8,685 nt of DNA from Pirellulales bacterium (GTDB lineage: Bacteria; Planctomycetota; Planctomycetia; Pirellulales; Thermoguttaceae). Shown here piece after piece: positions 5,564 through 8,685 of this stretch. Under the pieces are notes generated by a model. The model had not been told where the DNA came from, made no database searches, and saw only the letters and a program-made list of their open reading frames with translations. How positions within the stretch are numbered: position 1 is the stretch's first letter; each line of letters opens with the position of its first letter. Made by a program: the position numbers and the translations under genes. The stretch is from assembly GCA_030617125.1 (NCBI GenBank), contig JAUWWA010000054.1, positions 1 to 8,685 on the forward strand, written 5' to 3'.

Positions 5564-8500
5564 CTAGCTCGAGTTCGCCAGTTGCTCAAGCACCCTTGTC
5601 GTTGCCGCAAGTTGCTCTTCGAGTTCGACCAGGCTGTCGCGCTCTTTTTGCACCACGGCTGCTGGCGCACGCTCGATGAAGTTCTTGTTTTCGAGTTTCT
5701 TCTGTTTGCCGGCGATCAGTCTGACGAGTTTCTCGATCTCCTGCTCCTTGCGGGCGATCTCGGCCTCGATGTCGATCAACTCGGCCAAGTGGCCATAGAT
5801 GATATCATGGGCGGATACCGTCGCGCTGGCGGATAAAGGCGGCGGTGTAACGTCTGGACCAATCTTAATAATGTGCGCCTTTGCCATGGACTCGAAGTAG
5901 GGCTTCATCGGCTCCGTGAGTATCGCTATCGAAGAGTCGCACGTATTCGATACTCCCATCGTTACATTCGGTGCGATATTATTGCGGCTTCTGATGTCAC
6001 GAATCGCTGCAAGTTACTTCTGGAACATCGCGAACTGTGCCTCGATCTGTGGGTCCTGCCGCGCCGCGTCGCTTACCGGCCACGGCGCGATCATAATGCT
6101 CTCGGCCGCCGCTTGCGGTTCGGGCACTCCCCGCTCCGGCGCAACCTGGCCGAGCAATTGCCAGACCTCTTCGGTCACGAACGGGATCATCGGGTGCAGC
6201 AGCCGCAGGAGCGCGTCGAGTGTGTGGGCCAATACCCGCTGCGCCGCCGGCCGTAACGCCTCGTCTTGCAGACGACGCTTGACCATCTCGACGAAAAAGC
6301 TGCAAAACTCATCCCAGGCGAAGTCGTACAGCGCCCGCGCCGCGTCGGCGTACTTGTACGCGTTCAGGCAGTCGGTCACTTGCTTGGTGACTGTCGAAAG
6401 GCGGCTGAGGATCCAGCGGTCCTCGACCAGCAACTCGGCGTTGGCCACCGCGCCGGGCGTGTAGTCTTCGAGGTTCATTAGCGTGAATCGCGAGGCGTTC
6501 CATAGCTTGTTGCAGAAATTCCGCGCCAACCCGAAACGGTCGCTCACGACCGGGCCCTTCGGCAACGCCTTGTCCTGCGGCTTCTCGGCCCATTGCGTCG
6601 AAAACTCGCCGCCGCACTCCTTGCACTTGATCCGCGGCCGCACGCGGTTGTCTTTCGTCTGGGCGATGAGTTTGCCGCAGTGCGGGCACTCGAAGTCGAC
6701 CGGCATGCGGATGTCCTGCGTTTCGGTCGTCAGGTAGGCCAGCGCGAAGCGAAGTGAGTCGGCGCCGAATTTCTCTATCACGTCGACCGGATCGACGCCG
6801 TTGCCCTTCGATTTCGACATCCCCTCGCCGTAGCCGTCGAGGATTTTCGGATGGATGTAGACTTCGTGGAATGGGACTTCGCCGACGTTGTGCAGGGAGG
6901 CCAACACCATCCGCGCGACCCACAACGTGATGATGTCGCGGCTGGTGATCAGCGTGCTGGTCGGGTAGTAGTACTTCAACTCCTCGGTCTGCTCCGGCCA
7001 GCCCAGCGTGGAGTGGGGCCAAAGGGCCGAACTGAACCAGGTGTCGAGCACGTCAGCCTCCTGATCATTCATAACCACGATGCACTTCCAAAGTTGTTGG
7101 TCTGGATAGTACCGGGGATCATCGCTGCTCAGGTAGGGCTCAGTCGCCTGGTCTATTGCGAACAGCCCAGTCGCATGTTCGCGATGATGCCGGCGGTAGA
7201 AGCTTCCAAGCTCTCGCTCGGCTCGTTCCGATCCTGCACAAATGAAGAAGATCGTTTCGGATTTCTCCGATGGAACTGCCGCGACCTTGTCACTCAGGCC
7301 AGCAGCCTGAGCAAAAACAGCAAGAGCTTCATAGAATTCTTCGCCTACGCGTGCGAGGCTTGATCTATGCGAGGTTGATGCATCTTGATAGTGAGTAGCG
7401 TCGAGGGTGACCTGCCAGACCGGAATCTGATGTCCCCACCAGAGCTGCCGGCTGATGGGCCAATCGCGCTTTTCGCTGAGCCAGTCGAGGTAGCCCTTGG
7501 TGTATCGCTGCGGGATAATCTTCACGCGGCCGTCGCTCACGGCGTCCATGGCGGTCTGCGCCAGGCCGGCCATCTTGACGAACCACTGGTCGGTGAGCAG
7601 CGGTTCGATGGGCGTCTTGGAGCGATCGGAGTGGGCCAGGTCGATCTGGCGATCCTCGATCTCGCCCAGCAGGCCGAGCTTGTCGAGATCGGCGACGACG
7701 TTTCCGCGGGCCTCCATGACGGTTTGCCCCTGATACGGCCCGGCTTCCGGGTTGAGCGTGCCGTCGGGATAGAGGAGATTGACCATCGGCAAGTTGCGCC
7801 GCAGGCCAACCTCGTAGTCGTTCGCGTCGTGGGCCGGGGTGATCTTCACGCAGCCGGCGCCCATCTCGGGCTTCGCCCACTCGTCGGCCACGAGCGGAAT
7901 CTCGCGGTCCATCAGCGGCAGCATTACCTTGCGGCCGTCCAGCGCCATGTCGCGCAGCGTGAGCAGGTCGTCGAGCATCGTTTCGCGGCGCTGCCGCACG
8001 TCGTCGATCTGCGCCTGGATGTCCGCTTTGTCCTTGCCGGGGGCCGCGTTGAGCCGGGCCTTCAAGTCGGCCTCGGCTTTGTCGAGCGCGGCGGCCGGAT
8101 CGGGATGCACCGCCACGGCCATGTCGCCGAGCATTGTCTCCGGCCGCGTGGTGGCGATGGTCACGTGCTCCGGCTCGCCCGGCTTGGGGTCGATCACCGG
8201 ATAGTGGAAGTACCAGAAATGGCCGCTTACCGTTTCGTGAAAGACTTCATCGTCGCTGACGGCCGTTTGCAGCGCCGTGTCCCAGTTCACCAGCCGCTTG
8301 CCGCGATAGACTAATTGCTTTTGGAACAGGCTGAAGAACGTGTGGCGGACCGCCCGGGCGCAGACCGGGTCAAGTGTGAACCGGGTCCGTTGCCAATCGC
8401 AGCTACAGCCCATTTGCTTCAGTTGGCCGATAATCCGGCTTTCGTACGCCTCTTTCCATTGCCAGATTCGCTCGACCAGAGTGTCGCGTCCGATGTCGTG

Positions 8501-8685
8501 GCGGGAGATGTTCTCTTCTTCGAGCAGGCGCCGCTCGACGACTGCCTGCGTGGCGATGCCGGCGTGGTCGGTGCCGGGCATCCAAAGCGTCTCGAACCCC
8601 TGCATCCGCTTCTGCCGGATGAGGATATCTTGCAGCGTGTTGTTCAGTGCGTGGCCCAGGTGCAGTGCCCCGGTGACGTTCGGCG
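5564..8685 (-). CDS. valS: Valine--tRNA ligase, N-terminus cut by window edge, with an in-frame TAA
   Basis: This class I enzyme charges tRNA-Val with valine and hydrolyses mischarged Thr-tRNA. The frame is open from the right edge. HIGH motif: HLGH at 8651-8662, followed by GTDHAGIATQ. The CP1 editing domain has TTRPETMLGD, GAGCVKITPAHDANDYEVG and a helical charged insertion after VAVHPDP. WWGHQIPVW and DVLDTWFSSALWPHSTLGWP flank an unusual 119-residue segment. KMSKS motif: GMSKSKGN (MSKSK at 6806-6820). An inserted CPHC...CKEC zinc ribbon (6614-6688) follows, then the anticodon-binding domain (ARNFCNKLWNASRF). A TAA at 6014-6016 interrupts the frame after residue 889 of the window; the next 149 codons continue in frame as the C-terminal arm (LAAIRDIRSR, PYFESMAKA, the coiled coil, FIERAP) to TAG at 5564-5566. 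Total coding length of 1,038 residues in the window exceeds E. coli ValS (951 aa), owing to the insertions. Either a sequencing error, a fresh nonsense mutation or readthrough explains the stop. Confidence 0.93.
6014..6016 (-). other. In-frame TAA stop within valS
   Basis: On the minus strand the codons read CAG AAG TAA CTT GCA. Upstream is the end of the anticodon-binding domain (AQFAMFQK); downstream LAAIRDIRSRNNIAPNV is the normal ValRS continuation, with no shift of frame. The base after the stop is C, a context known to weaken termination in bacteria. A restart at ATG 5959 would lose 18 residues of the linker helix and has no SD. Confidence 0.9.

Noticed and set aside
5564..5959. Separate gene for the ValRS C-terminal arm starting at ATG 5959
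   Set aside because: No SD precedes it and it would drop 18 residues of the conserved linker that continue upstream in the same frame to the TAA; an interrupted valS explains it better.
6001..6020. Frameshift in valS
   Set aside because: The parts before and after the TAA are in the same frame (the two ends are 450 bp apart, a multiple of three), so this is a nonsense codon and not an indel.
7385..8314. Long plus-strand ORF of 309 codons opposite valS
   Set aside because: It is antisense to strongly conserved valS sequence, with His/Val/Arg-rich composition typical of a GC-rich shadow frame and no recognisable domain.

Overview
The window looks like a piece of a GC-rich chromosome from a planctomycete, probably of the Pirellula/Rhodopirellula type. 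The evidence is a secreted DUF1573 protein with an NCGC motif, a valyl-tRNA synthetase with large unusual insertions, and the protein sequence style overall. The phylum call is inference from recognition; no search was run.

Layout, left to right. (1) Bases 1-748, minus strand: a DUF1573 exported protein, cut by the left edge, with a good Shine-Dalgarno (SD) sequence and a likely sigma70-type promoter at 900-928. (2) Bases 749-1012: intergenic, holding two divergent promoter candidates. (3) Bases 1013-1124, plus strand: a small bacterial SRP RNA (4.5S type), not an ORF, ending only 20 nt before dnaX. (4) Bases 1145-3862, plus strand: a tight cluster dnaX-ybaB-recR. The order SRP RNA-dnaX-ybaB-recR is a classic conserved bacterial arrangement (for example scr-dnaX-yaaK-recR in Bacillus subtilis). 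DnaX is the clamp-loader tau subunit; RecR and YbaB are a recombination mediator and a nucleoid-associated protein. (5) Bases 3862-4058: a 196-bp spacer with a possible 50-codon small ORF coupled to recR, a GC-rich hairpin, a 9-bp inverted repeat and a heptanucleotide tandem repeat that reaches the rpoN start. (6) Bases 4059-5543, plus strand: rpoN (sigma-54). (7) Bases 5564-8685, minus strand: valS, convergent with rpoN across only 20 bp, running off the right edge.

The points most worth a second look are these. dnaX carries an A9 run in the linker after domain III. Slipping by one base there gives a TAA stop two codons later, followed by an inverted repeat, so this dnaX probably makes both tau (571 aa) and a gamma-like product (about 414 aa). 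valS has an in-frame TAA at 6014-6016 just before the C-terminal tRNA-binding arm, while the downstream 149 codons are fully intact and in the same frame. ValRS also lacks the usual zinc knuckle after the PVW motif, has an unrelated 119-residue segment there, and has a four-cysteine zinc ribbon inserted elsewhere. The SRP RNA appears to lie in the dnaX leader with no terminator between them.

No mobile elements, CRISPR arrays, tRNA or rRNA genes were seen. No wholly new multi-gene system is evident; this is mainly a housekeeping region with several unusual expression features.
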